In this document: in pieces, positions 38,901-50,700 of the stretch
Position numbering within the stretch: the first letter of the stretch is position 1
Layout: each line of letters opens with the position of its first letter
Source: Bugula neritina
Lineage: Eukaryota; Bryozoa; Gymnolaemata; Cheilostomatida; Bugulidae
Direction: 5' to 3'
Length of the DNA: 64,000 bases
NCBI GenBank assembly: GCA_964035545.1
Contig: OZ037765.1
Location: 33,107,004 to 33,171,003, forward strand
Notes under the pieces: model-generated
The model's database searches: none
Told to the model about the DNA's origin: nothing
What the model saw: the letters and a program-made list of their open reading frames with translations, nothing else
Made by a program: the position numbers and the translations under genes

Positions 38901-41900
38901 TTCTAGAAATATTTACGTACTAAACTATATAGTGTTCTATACTCTATAATACGCTATACTCTGTAATATGCTATACTCTGTAATATACTCTGTAATATAC
39001 TATACTCTACACTCTATAATATACTTTACTAGGTCTACTAATTACATCATATCTTGAGACATCTCGTATAATGAATCCACTTAGGACCAGTTCACTGTTT
39101 CCTAGTCTGTATTGAAGTGCTGGAGGGGGAATTAGTGCACTGTACATTCTTTTATATACTTACTTTATGTTCTTACTTCTATATACTTACCTCATGTACT
39201 TAGTTCTATATACTTATCTTATGTATTTACTTCTGTATACTTACCTTATATACTTACTTCTATATACTTACTCTATAATATACTTACCTTATGTACTTAC
39301 TGTACTTACTAGTATATCATACAGTATATCACACTGTATATATTATACAGTATGATATACTGGTATATATTATACAGTATGATATACTGTATATATTATA
39401 CAGTATGATATATACTGGTATATAACACAGTAAAGTGCACGCTGCATGACATACGAGCTTACACTACACACAAACACTCGAGATGCTGAGTGCTGTTTAA
39501 TGACACTTGAGAGAAGTTTACGTATCGCTGTCACTACTTCACCCCCCCCTCCACCTAGTAATGTAATTTACTTGCGCATAGCCTAAGTGCTCTTCATCCT
39601 GATTAGGTTGTGATCCTGTAACCGCGTTCCCGTGGTCAGGCAACGCTAGTACTACCACTTCATTTGGTTCGTTCAACACAACAGCCACTACAGCCGTAGC
39701 TACACCACGCAGTAACAGTGTTCACAGTGTTAACAGCAGCAGCAGTAGACACAATACTCCAGTCTGTACTCCCAGCGCTGCCTCAACAGCATCTAGAGAC
39801 AGAGAGAACAGCAGCAGAGCGGCTTCCCGTAGCAGGTTAGTATCTGTACTCACACTTCTGTTTATAACCTTGACCTTCAGTACATGCAGACGTCCTGCTG
39901 GTGTCTTATTGTGTTGTGAGAGTTGAGCTTCTAGTTGGAAGTCACCACCAGGGGTCTCTCATCTCGCTGTCGGGTTGTAAACTAACTGGTGTCTCGTCTC
40001 ATTTCAGTGACAGAAATACGAGTAGAAGTTCCGGTCAGCCGGCCACCTCCGCTGTCGACAGCCTCTCTCCCGCCATATTCGGCAGCCAGTCCTACAACAA
40101 TATGCTGAGCTTCGGGGGACCAAACAGTCTGCCCGCCCCCTTTGGATACTCAGCTACTGCGGCCATCGGGCAGCCCCACGCCAACTTCCCCTTCGGCTCC
40201 CCCGAGATGCTGTCACAGTTTAATAGCTCTACGCCCCTGGCCAATGCTAGTAAGTATCGTACCCCTTTACTCTACACTCCTGGGTGACAGCAAAACGTAT
40301 CTTTGTAATTTGCTCTACACACCTGGCCAATGAAGTCAGTATCTTACTGCATTCTACACTCAGCTTATTCTGTTGACTCAACTAGACTCTTCTCTCTTGC
40401 AGGTCCGGACCAGATCCGAGCCGAACTCTCGCGCCGGATGTTGATGCAGGCTAGCGAGAGGGGTGCAGTGCCCCCCTTCCTCAGACCAGAGCAGATGTTC
40501 CCCCCTCACAACTCAGCCATGGGTGGCACCTCCATCCCCCAGACCGGGGGCATACCTCCGAACCTGCCGTCTGCCGTGTTCTTCCAGCAAATGGTAAGTA
40601 AGACTAGCCGTCTGTTTCTCCGTCTGCTAGTCTAGTGGGGCTGCAGCTGGTTACTAACCCGTGTCACGCTTCAGTCGTATTCTGAATTACTGGTTTTTCT
40701 ATTCATTTATATAATGATATGTTTATAAGAACTGAGAGTAGATAACTCAGTGGGTTGTAGTCAGGGGATCAGCACGTACCGCTGCTCTCTTGAACCTGAA
40801 GGTAATATAATGAAGATGATTATCTCTTGTAGTTTGACAAGACACCACATATGCTGCTAAGTCAGCGAGGAGCTGCCGCCAATGTGAGTCATCAGTTCTA
40901 CTCCAACTCTGCATAGTTTCTTGTTCTCTTCTTAGCTAGCTCTGTCATAGTGCTGCTGGTCTCACACACTCATGTATTCTCTGTTGAACAGGCTGCCTCC
41001 GTCGCCACGACAACGGCGTCAGCTGTTGAACCGTCACCTTTCCAGTCAGTTCCCGGTGGACACAGCAACCCCTCCGCTACTGCTGACAGCAGCCAGAAGG
41101 TATGGCGACAGCTGATTTCTTCTACATTATATTATATTACACTGTTTTATTACATTATATTATATTACACTGTTTTATTACATTATATTTTGTTAGAATG
41201 AAATGTGATAAAAGCGACTAATATTTTGTCAACCTGAAGTGTGAATAGAATTTTCTAGAACTGTTGTTGATAGTTTGTGTATTTCGTTGGTTTCCTTCGC
41301 TATCCGTCATTCTCTGTGCCATTACCTGCATCGTGTGTTCTTTGCTTGCAGAGGGCGAGTAAGTGGTGCGCTGCTCACGTGCGTATTGCCTATTTCATCT
41401 ACAACGCCACCAAACTCAACCAAAGAACAGAAGGTGCTAGGAACGGTCTGCTCGCTGCCGGTGTTGCTGACTCAGACAGGAAACAGCCGTCTGGACCCAT
41501 CAACCTTACTCACTCCATCGGTGCTATCACGGCCAGCACTATACACCGGCCCAGGGATGTGCCAGCCAATCAGATGCGGCCCAGACTGAGTCGTAAGTAG
41601 ACAGAGTAGCTCCGCATCACATCCTGTTCTTGTCACGCTGATTATTTAGGATTCCAAAATGCCGCATGAAATATGGTGTTTTTTGCGTGGTTAAAAGTTA
41701 ATGTTGAAAAATGGGTAAAAAATAGAATATTTGTGTCTAACAGCTGCTCCATCTCCAGCCGGGAAATCTTCTGAGGGAAAGACAACCCCCAGTCCTCTGC
41801 AGCGAGTGGATAGACAGAGCAAGCAGAAGAGTGGAGCCAGCTCCCCCGCCAGCTTCACCTCCAGTTCTAGCGGCAAAGGTACTTCTATTTTATCACCTCT

Positions 41901-44122
41901 CTGTCTGCAGCTGGGTTTACCTCAGTAGCATTCTATATTCACTCATATTCTATATTCACTCGTATTCTATATTCACTCGTATTCTATATTCACTCGTATT
42001 CTATATTCACTCGTATTCTATATTCACTCATATTCTATATTCACTCGTATTCTATATTCACTCATATTCTATATTCACTCGTATTCTATATTCACTCGTA
42101 TTCTATATTCACTCGTATTCTATATTCACTCGTATTCTATATTCACTCATATTCTATATTCACTCATATTCTATATTCACTCGTATTCTATATTCACTCG
42201 TATTCTATATTCACTCGTATTCTATATTCACTCGTATTCTACTGGAATGTCAGAAGCTGCAGTCACTCAGTGCAAACCTCTTGACTCTCAACATGACTAC
42301 TCGTTAATCTCATTCAACCTGCGTATCCTGTTTACTGTGCGCTCTTATCTGTACTCTCTTGTCCCGATGGTAACTTTCTATGGAATAGTTACTAACCCGT
42401 ATTACATTGTCACGTAATGTTGTTAACTCGCTGTATTTTCAGATTTGTCTGCTGCCAGCAACAGAAATGTAGCCAATGGCGTGATACCATCGGCAGCAGG
42501 GTCAGCTAGTCGTCTTAATCAGCAGTCGTCTCCCATGTCCTTACCTTCCACGTCTCTCTCTACCTCCCTCTCTTACTCTACTTCCCTCTCTCACTCTCCC
42601 GCACTGAAGAAACATGGCAAAGAAGATCCCAGGTGAGCACCTGCTGTCAGGAGAAGCAACTCCTGCATATCAAAATGTTTAATTTAATTGGAGTATATTG
42701 TTTTAATAGCGAGTCAAATAACTCAGTTTATTCTCTGCTAAATTCATTGACGCTGTCGTTAAGCTGTGATAATATGAAATTATCTTCCAACTTGTCGGTT
42801 GAGATATAGCTAGAAGCTGTTAACAGAAGAGTTGTTGCTATGAATACATTTATATATACAATATACAGTGTAGTCTGAGTTGATATACTGTAGTCTGAGT
42901 TGATATACAGTATAGTCTGAGTTGATATACTGTAGTCTGAGTTGATATACAGTGTAGTCTGAGTTGATATACAGTGTTGTCTGAGTTGATATACAGTGTA
43001 GTCTGAGTTGATATACAGTGTAGTCTGAGTTGATATACAGTGTAGTCTGAGTTGATATACAGTATAGTCTGAGTTGATATACATTGTAGTCTGAGTTGAT
43101 ATACAGTGTAGTCTGAGTTGATATACAGTGTAGTCTGAGTTAATATACAGTGTAGTCTGAGTTGATATACAGTGTAGTCTGAGTTGATATACAGTGTAGT
43201 CTGAGTTGATATACAGTGTAGTCTGAGTTGATATACAGTGTAGTCTGAGTTGATATACATTGTAGTCTGAGTTGATATACAGTGTAGTCTGAGTTGATAT
43301 ACAGTGTAGTCTGAGTTGATATACAGTGTAGTCTGAGTTGATATACATTGTAGTCTGAGTTGATATACAGTGTAGTCTGAGTTGATATACAGTGTAGTCT
43401 GAACTGTTATTCCTTTCAGGAAGTCTGCCCACTCCCTCCACCCGACTACCACCAAGCGTCCCTCCTCCTCCACTTCACACCTCTCTACTAAGAAGCGCCG
43501 TTCTCGGTCTAGATCTCCGCCCAAATCCTCTCACACAAAGTCAGCTGTGACAGCGACACAACCTCATTGGTCAGTCGCGGTCAATGGCCACCACGCTGCC
43601 GGTGTAGATGCCAACAAGTCTAACCTCGCTCCGTCTAGCATCTCCAACTCAGTTCTAGACTTTCAACAGCAGCAGCAGCAGAGCCAGCTGCTCAGCATGT
43701 TTGCCCTGATGAGTGACAATAAGTCTCTGCCAACCAACGGGTTTGCCGCCAACGCTGCCGCGCAAGGTCTCTGGAACCCGTATCTGCAGCAGCAGAGGGA
43801 GAGACTGCTCAATCAGATAAATCCTTCCTTAGCCCTAGGGTTCCCGCAGGGGGAGAGGTCAGCTACGGTGGCTGGCAGACAGTACCTCGACATGGATAGG
43901 GCCACCTCCCTCCACTCCTCTAGTCTAACGGGACTCAACGGGTTCCACACCTCCAGTGTATTGACTGGTATGGGCGGTCTGGCTGGTATAGGCGGCCCCC
44001 CGCCACTCATCCCCACCTCTCAGGCTAAGCTGCCGCACACTCACCCCTCCGCACTCAGTGCATCGTCCACGCCAAACGGCAGCAACCTTCTCGACAGAAC
44101 AGATAGAATGTTTCCCAGATAG
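23924..44122 (+). CDS. AUTS2/FBRSL1/tay-family nuclear regulator
   Basis: Homologue of vertebrate AUTS2, a Ser/Pro-rich chromatin regulator of Polycomb PRC1-type complexes. Fifteen phase-consistent exons give about 1,119 aa: 23924-24460, 33042-33173, 34383-34547, 35112-35255, 36760-36933, 38771-38888, 39607-39835, 40008-40249, 40403-40593, 40833-40883, 40992-41099, 41352-41592, 41744-41878, 42443-42632 and 43420-44122. Family landmarks occur in order: a basic N-terminus (GKRLKKQKGR); IIDGFAIAAFSSLEQ at residues about 163-177; a SDSDS patch; PDQIRAELSRRMLMQ..PPFLRPE at about 582-612; FDKTP; KWCAAHVRIAYFIY near 701; SIGAITASTIHRPRD; and APPPLI-like GGPPPLIP near the end. An arginine-serine NLS-like stretch (KKRRSRSRSPPK) and a polyQ tract lie in the last exon. 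The start has an in-frame TAA three codons upstream and context aaaATGG. A 16-codon candidate exon (35667-35714, GPTPPHPYYLFTPDRK) keeps the frame and may be included. Intron 1 is 8.6 kb. AATAAA lies at 44221. Confidence 0.9.
27021..27245. repeat. 21-bp minisatellite in intron 1 of the AUTS2-like gene
   Basis: About 10 copies of cagtgtagtatgtagtgtaca with small length changes at the right end. Long frames on both strands through it are repeat by-products. Confidence 0.9.
30300..30505. repeat. 48-bp tandem repeat
   Basis: About three full copies plus a 30-bp partial unit of gagtatctgatgaaagtgtt + gggcagtagaggaactgttgaaagcgtt. Copies differ at several bases. Confidence 0.8.
32280..32505. repeat. 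CTATACTACACTACTGAA-type tandem repeat
   Basis: Irregular tandem array built from actatatactac and actactgaactatatact motifs in intron 1 of the AUTS2-like gene. Confidence 0.75.
34803..35104. repeat. 21-bp pyrimidine-rich minisatellite abutting AUTS2-like exon 4
   Basis: About 14 copies of ctctctatcacctactatact, with one variant copy carrying an extra tctc. The last copy merges into the acceptor tactcttgtag at 35111. The unit lacks AG, so it extends the polypyrimidine tract without adding competing acceptors. Confidence 0.9.
35382..35625 (+). other. Candidate alternative terminal exon of the AUTS2-like gene
   Basis: After an acceptor (gatttctgttcag) the phase-0 frame continuing from exon 4 reads NAISFNLNEDEEKITLLSAS and ends TGA near 35455. 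An AATAAA follows near 35607. It would give a short isoform of about 350 aa lacking the conserved middle and C-terminal blocks. Support is limited to splice site, phase and polyadenylation signal. Confidence 0.3.
36129..38673 (-). other. Possible nested antisense gene inside AUTS2-like introns
   Basis: Several - strand stretches read like globular protein and have splice-like borders. One is 38673-38500 (starts GAPRVLIRADSVLYLN, contains EWLLKDDKVFEERYLQR). One is about 37630-37480 (contains TFRVDKHKYTRRQSTWGQL). One is about 36740-36550 (contains VRYKFNSELESLLLMHS). One is about 36325-36130 (contains KCINKLLPKSEDIEEF and AMKEALVELINPN). The + strand readings opposite them are hydrophobic or low-quality, as expected for the antisense of real coding DNA. 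The second + strand exon border at 36760 overlaps the edge of one of them. I could not join them into one continuous frame and do not recognise the protein, so exon borders are provisional. Confidence 0.4.
37690..37920. repeat. 32-bp minisatellite
   Basis: About seven near-identical copies of a 32-bp unit starting tatcatgtagtataccat, in the intron between the 36760 and 38771 exons of the AUTS2-like gene. Confidence 0.9.
38925..39430. repeat. Mixed TA-rich tandem repeats
   Basis: Three arrays lie close together: tactctgtaatatgcta (38935-39030), tatacttacctta.gtacttact (39155-39310) and a palindromic tatattatacagtatgatatactg (39320-39425). The second unit contains ttacct, the complement of a donor. 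All lie in the intron before the 39607 exon. Confidence 0.75.
41932..42240. repeat. 17-bp minisatellite
   Basis: About 18 copies of ttctatattcactcgta (g/a at the CG), starting about 50 bases after the donor at 41879 of the AUTS2-like gene. Confidence 0.95.
42869..43400. repeat. 22-bp minisatellite abutting the last AUTS2-like exon
   Basis: About 24 copies of gtctgagttgatatacagtgta end 20 bases before the acceptor ttcctttcag at 43419. Each unit contains atatacag, an acceptor-like sequence. Two long Tyr/Ser/Thr-rich frames on the - strand are repeat by-products. Confidence 0.95.
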
Positions 44123-44965
44123 CACGAGCCCACGACTCCTATGCTCTCCATCTTTTAATTCTATTTTCAATTTTTTATGTACAGAAATGGAAGGCGGTCG
44201 CATGTTGTGATTATGCATTGAATAAACTATGTATTTTTCTGCGAGTCTATTCGCTCACCTATTTATGATGAACTGATACCTAGTCACTCTCTGCATCTCC
44301 TGAGGTTGCATGTTTTTGCGTTAAGTTACTTTCATTTTAATATTGTACAGGTGTATACTTTATTGTAAATACTTATAATATATTATTGTAATATTATATT
44401 GAGATGAGTTGGTATTTTTATATTAGCCATAACAGCCATTTTTCTCGGTTTTTGACTTTGTGTACAAATGACTGATGTATATTTTTATGAATGTGATGAA
44501 ATTAAATATTCTTGCATTCATGTGTTGAATAACAACTTCTACACTTTACTAAACCTTCACCATGTTCTATTCTAAGTGTCTGGATATTCTGTCTAGACTA
44601 GTGACAAACACTCAAGGGCTTCTGGGTAAAATTTGGCAATTTTATTATGCAATTTACAAAAAATATTAGTCAAACATAAAATTCTACCAAGTGCAAATTT
44701 TAGTATTTCAAAGTCTAAAATTTAAAAACAGAAATAATAGATTTTTCAGCAGATCTCCCGATGAAAAATGAACCTGAATATCGAAGTCTGCCTTTGCATT
44801 GATGATGCTAAAAATAATAGAATGGCAGCCAAATATTTATTATATTCTAGTTGAGCATTTTCTTTAGTGTATATAAAATATATTTTAGTGTGAATATGTC
44901 ATCTCGCACTTTACATATTATGCATATTTTGTACACATTACACTTGTACCATATGAAAAACTCGC
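44123..44965. other. 3' UTR of AUTS2-like gene and convergent intergenic DNA
   Basis: AATAAA at 44221 ends the + strand transcript. The rest is AT-rich DNA without a recognisable gene, up to the SINE copy that starts at about 44970. Confidence 0.6.
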
Positions 44966-44969
44966 ACAA

Positions 44970-45148
44970 GTTCATAGTCGGTATCCTTGTGAGAAACCCC
45001 TGATGGAAAGGGGACTTTGTTAAATCGGCTAAGGACTTTTTCAAATGAGGCACAGGAGCAATTATGACTGGATGCTCTTCCTAACATCACCTTTGTCCGG
45101 ACCTCGTGTTTACTAGGCAAACGCTCTAACCCCTAGACCATATGTTTC
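44970..45148 (-). mobile_element. tRNA-derived SINE, copy 1
   Basis: On the - strand the head ggtctaggggttagagcgtttgcctagtaa is a tRNA-like box A region, with box B degraded here. The body follows: gttaggaagagcatccagtcataattgctcctgtgcc, and a tail region with atcaggggtttctcacaaggat. The same body occurs at 61913-62113, and a diverged copy at 55447-55612. Confidence 0.8.
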
Positions 45149-45229
45149 GTGTAATATTAAATAATTCCTTCAAGAGTTGAACATCTTATCTCTCAGAACT
45201 TATGGAAGGTAATCTTCAAAGTCTCCCTG

Positions 45230-47645
45230 TCAGAGTGAGTCATCGTCGCTGTCTGTGTATCCTGGATTTGCTGCCCCAAACTGGGTTGTCTTTAAATTCT
45301 CGATTCCTCTCTCGTTTTTCTGAGGTAATAGTTCAGGGTGAGAGAACCCATGACTTTGTCCTACCAGGTAGATAAACAGCAATACTAGTAAAAAGGGAGA
45401 CAAATTAATCATAGAAAAATTGCTTCTATTTCTTCTATAGCACAAGATTGGTCAAGAAGAAGGAAGGATGAGGTTGGTTGTATTTACTGTTAACTCAGTA
45501 TAAACTATAGACATAATAAAAATTAGAGCTTTTTAAATAAAGCAGCTGCTAGCTAGAGGTTTATTTTGAAAAGTATACAATTGCAAAATAATATAAACCT
45601 ACAAAATATAATATCAGCTGACGACAAAGTTGCTGGGTCATACATCTGGTGACCGGAAGGAAAAAATGTGTGAATGAGAAAAGGCTAATCACTACAAAGT
45701 CACGGCCACAAAACTGCTGCAGGTAAAAAATACTTCATGCATGCAATGCATGTTTGTGAAGCACAGCTAAAACTCGCATGCACTAAACACAACAGTAATA
45801 CTACATCATAACATAACATAATGTCACATACCTATTCCTCGTAGAGGTGGCAGTTTTCTCACCAGATTCGTGTTCTTATCTGAAACAACAAAATTTTCAT
45901 TATATTTTTGTCATACACAAAGTTTTAATCTGGAGCTGAATTAAACTGCTACGTGCATTACAACTGTTATAGCAATTTGAAATCATTAACTTTTTTGCCG
46001 GCACTAAAACATGGCATATTTAGTAAAGCTATTTAAGAAGCATTGTTCTTCCACACTATACTTATATTATATTTACATACAAAATATGTAATAAATCTAG
46101 CAGCACCACCTACCTGATCCAACAATGGGGGGAAGCTTTGCCGGCCCTGAGATCTTTTTATCGGCTACAAAGAATCAGTACTATTTGAGAGCATAAACTC
46201 TTAAAAATGCTGTAAGTTTTTTAACATAGAATTAATATAATGTATAACACTATGCAGTGATATGTATGTAGTATTATTTTATATAATATAATTAGTATTA
46301 TTTACTGTGTTAGTATATATCAACTTAATAACATTATAGATCTTAGTTTGTTTCTTTGCTAATGAATTATAACAAATGAAACAGACCACGTGGTGTACAC
46401 CGGTATTACCTCTGGGAGATGGAGGCTGCTGATTAGGTTTTGGTATTTTCTCTCTGCCACCTGGATGTGACTTCCTACCGGAATGCGAGTGATCGAGAGG
46501 GCTGTGAGAACGCCGCTGAAGGTCAGATCGCTCTGTTCCACCGGATTTCTTTTTGACTTTGTCAGGGTGATGATGCACATAGTACCTGAAGAAAGCCTCT
46601 GTAGCCTTTCTTCCTTGCTACAAAAGTGTGAGCAGCATAACCTAAACTGTGTACAACAATACAACAGCTAACTGAGATTCAGTTTTGGTTTTAGGCTTTT
46701 AGCCATTAAAAATTATAAAGTGGAGTTGTCTGCCCAATGTGAGACTTGATCTTTGAGTACATATGTACCTCATAACAAAATTCTCTGTCAACTTGTTGCA
46801 TGCGGAAGTCAGATGTTGAAATGTAGTCCGTGTTGATTCCAACAGTTCGATCCAAGTCTCTGTCCTAAAAGTGAGAATACTTGGAAGTAAGACAACTCTA
46901 AACACAGATATGTTGAAATAACATTATATATAATATTTTAAAGTAGCTATAGTGTGCTACTAGTAATCAGGGCCCATAATTAATGTCAAATAGAAGCTAC
47001 TATAACTAGAAGTAAACTTTCACAATGTATAAAACATTTAATAATAATTTAGTTTTGCATATCATGACAAATAAGCTCCTCAGAGGAATTATTACAAATT
47101 GAGTGAAAGATGTTTAACAGCTGCCAGGTTAAAGCATAATAAAGTCGAAAATCAAGCTAATATTAGAAGTTGTTCACCCAGTCCATGTTTACCAGCGAAT
47201 TTACTAATATTCTATTATAATATATGTATATAAATATATATCATTCATATATAATAATATACATGCATATTATTTTACTAAATACTAATATGTAACATAA
47301 ATAAATGAAAATTATTACAGACACTGCTGTAAATGTAATAAAATGATATACTATAATATAATTTCTTTTAAAGATATGTTTCTGCATCTCTTGTTTTCAA
47401 CTTTGATCTAAAAGAATACCTACATCAAGGAACATCTTTTTCACGTTGGTCAGCAAACAGTCTTGTAGCCCTAAAACATATTCCCCGATAGACTTGAGTT
47501 CCTTTCTGTCGTATCCCTGGAACTTTGCTTGTATGTCAATCCCAGACTTTTCAACAAAGAGGATCAACTCATCGTAGCTAATCTGAAATGACGGCAATTG
47601 TGTTAGTCTAAATTCACAGACACACACGCACACGCACACACACAT

Positions 47646-47702
<57 letters not shown>

Positions 47703-50700
47703 CACGCACACATGCACGCACACACACACTCACACACATGCACGCACACACATACACACACACACTCGCGCACACACACACATGCACGCACACACACACA
47801 CACACGCACACACACACGCACACACACACACTCACACACACATGCACGCACGCACACACACACATGCGCACACACAACGACTGTCTCATATCTAAACTCA
47901 CATAACCGCTGTCGTCAACATCTAGGTCATCAAACAGCTGGTCAATGTCAGCGTTTTCTCCGAACAGCACCTCAATATCATGTTTACTGATTTCTGTAAT
48001 GTCAGCAGTGAGAGAAGCCTGAAGTGAGATCTCTTTGGACTGTAATATAATAATATAATTGTATAGTAATATAATAGTATAGTAATATAATAGTATAGTA
48101 ATATAATAGTATAGTAATATAATAGTATAGTAATATAATAGTATAGTAATATATTAGTATAGTAATATAATAGTATAGTAATATAATAGTATAGTAATAT
48201 ATTAGTATAGTAATATATTAGTATAGTAATATATTAGTATAGTAATATATTAGTATAGTAATATAATAGTATAGTAATATATTAGTATAGTAATATAATA
48301 GTATAGTAATATATTAATCTAGGAATATAATAGTATAGTAATATAATTGTATAGTAATATATTAGTATAGTAATATATTAGTATAGTAATATATTAGTAT
48401 AGTAATATAATAGTATAGTAATATAATAGTATAGTAATATATTAGTATAGTAATATAATAGTATAGTAATATATTAATCTAGGAATATAATAGTATAGTA
48501 ATATAATAGTATAGTAATATATTAGTATAGTAATATATTAGTATAGTAATATATTAGTATAGTAATATAATAGTATAGTAATATAATAATATAGTAATAT
48601 ATTAGTCTAAGAATATAATAGTATAGTAATATATTAGTATAGTAATATAATTGTATAGTAATATAATATTATAGTAATATAATAGTATAGTAATATATTA
48701 GTCTAAGAATATAATAGTATAGTAATATATTAGTATAGTAATATAATTGTATAGTAATATAATATTATAGTAATATAATTGTATAGTAATATAATATTAT
48801 AGTAATATAATAGTATAGTAATATATTAGTCTAGGAATATAATAGTATAGTAATATAATAGTATAGTAATATGATTGTATAGTAATATAATATTATAGTA
48901 ATATAATAGTATAGTAATATATTAGTCTAGGAATATAATAGTATAGTAATATAATAGTATAGTAATATAATAGTAAATTAAATAATAGTATAGTAATATA
49001 TCACTATAGTAATATAATAGTATAGTAATATATTAATATATGGTAATACAGTAATAGATATGACTATGATATAGTGGCATTGCATTATTCTATCATAGTC
49101 ACATAATATTGCAGTGTTAAAAATATATAATATAGTATAACATTAATTATTATGATAAATATGACTAGATTTATTACAATAATAAATTACGATGAAATTG
49201 AGCTGCGCATGAATATATGTGGTATATAAAGTATATATGTTGATGAAGCAACACGCATACAACCTAAGGAAAGTAGAGTGTTTATTACCTTCGCCATTTT
49301 GATGGCTTGTTTCAGTTCCTCTTTATCTATGACATCATCAACAGCTCGATCAGTCTGACGATCATTTATCCGATTGAGTGTCTAAATAAAAGCCGACAGC
49401 GCAATGATGACAATGGCAAATCAACAATAAGTAAATTGTAGAGTCGTGAACATCACTAACAACTTATGCTGCCAAAATTTTAAATAACTTTTAGTTTTCA
49501 GAGATTTGTGTTTCTTTTCATGTTAATTAAGATGAAGCTAACCAAACTATTAGCTTCAACATTGCCCTTATCTCTCAGTATGAGCATGACTCATACTGTA
49601 TTTGTATGACTATAACATATACCCATAATATGCTATTTCTCACAATTATACTGAGAGCTATTAGAATTAATTATTAGTGATTCTTAGTATGTTGTGCTTT
49701 ATTTGTAAAAACATTCATGAAAATTATATAAAAGCAAAAGATAATTTGACTACAATTAGACTCCATGAGTAACATGAGACTAGAAAGAAATAAGTTTAGA
49801 CTGTGGAACCATAAAACCCAAGTGCAAGCATTACGAAGCCTTGCAACAAACCACACATCAAGTAGTAAGAGAACGCAACTTTAAATAAAGCTTACTGCAT
49901 GGTTAGTAAGCATTATCTCTGTGAGAAAACAACTTCTTAACCTAACTTTGTTAGCTGTTTGTTAGTTGGGCAAGTAAATGCAGTGCCTTTTGCTTGACTA
50001 AAGAGCGTTGTGTTTTTTCAACACGACAATTCGTGAGATGACAAAAACAGAGTTTTTGCTAAAAATACTGAATTGAGGTTGAAAGATTAATAAAAAGATA
50101 AAAAAAAATCGCTAGTTTGACAGTTAAAGTGAGAGTGTGCTTGATAAAAACACAAAACTGAATTTATCTTAGTTGAGGGCAAATAAACAGCGCAGCAGTA
50201 CCTGTGTAGGCTGTTTGTTCACATAAACCAATAACTACAAGTGATATTCAAATACCAGATATCAGTGTTGCTATAGTAACTGATCTTAGTATAGCATTAT
50301 GTCATTAAATTACCATTTTACTGGATTAATCTATTATGCTGTACAATTGTTAAATTATGCTTCTATATCATTGTATTATAGTATCACAGTGTCTCGTATT
50401 ATTATATTATGCTATCATATTGTCAAACTATCTTTTTAAGCCAAATTATTATATTATATTATTGATATATAATTATATCATTTTTATATTATATTATTAT
50501 ATTATCTTATTTAATTATAATGCTGCTAACCTAACCCTTCAAGCTGCTAATAGACTGAGACTGCAGCTGCCGTTTGAAAACAAAACAATTGGTTTCCTGT
50601 ACGCTCATACAATAATTTTAAGGGTGGCAAGGCCAACCCACCTTCATAAACCTGTCCAGCGCCTGAAGGAACACTTCGTGCTCTTCCAAAGCTTTCTTTT

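Noticed and set aside
42728-43524. Two - strand frames of more than 220 codons (TLYINSDYTVYQLRL repeats)
   Set aside because: They are readings of the 22-bp minisatellite plus the antisense of the last AUTS2-like exon.
47397-47990. His/Thr and Cys/Val repeat proteins
   Set aside because: CA microsatellite read-through. Only the flanking parts are true PLA-C exons.
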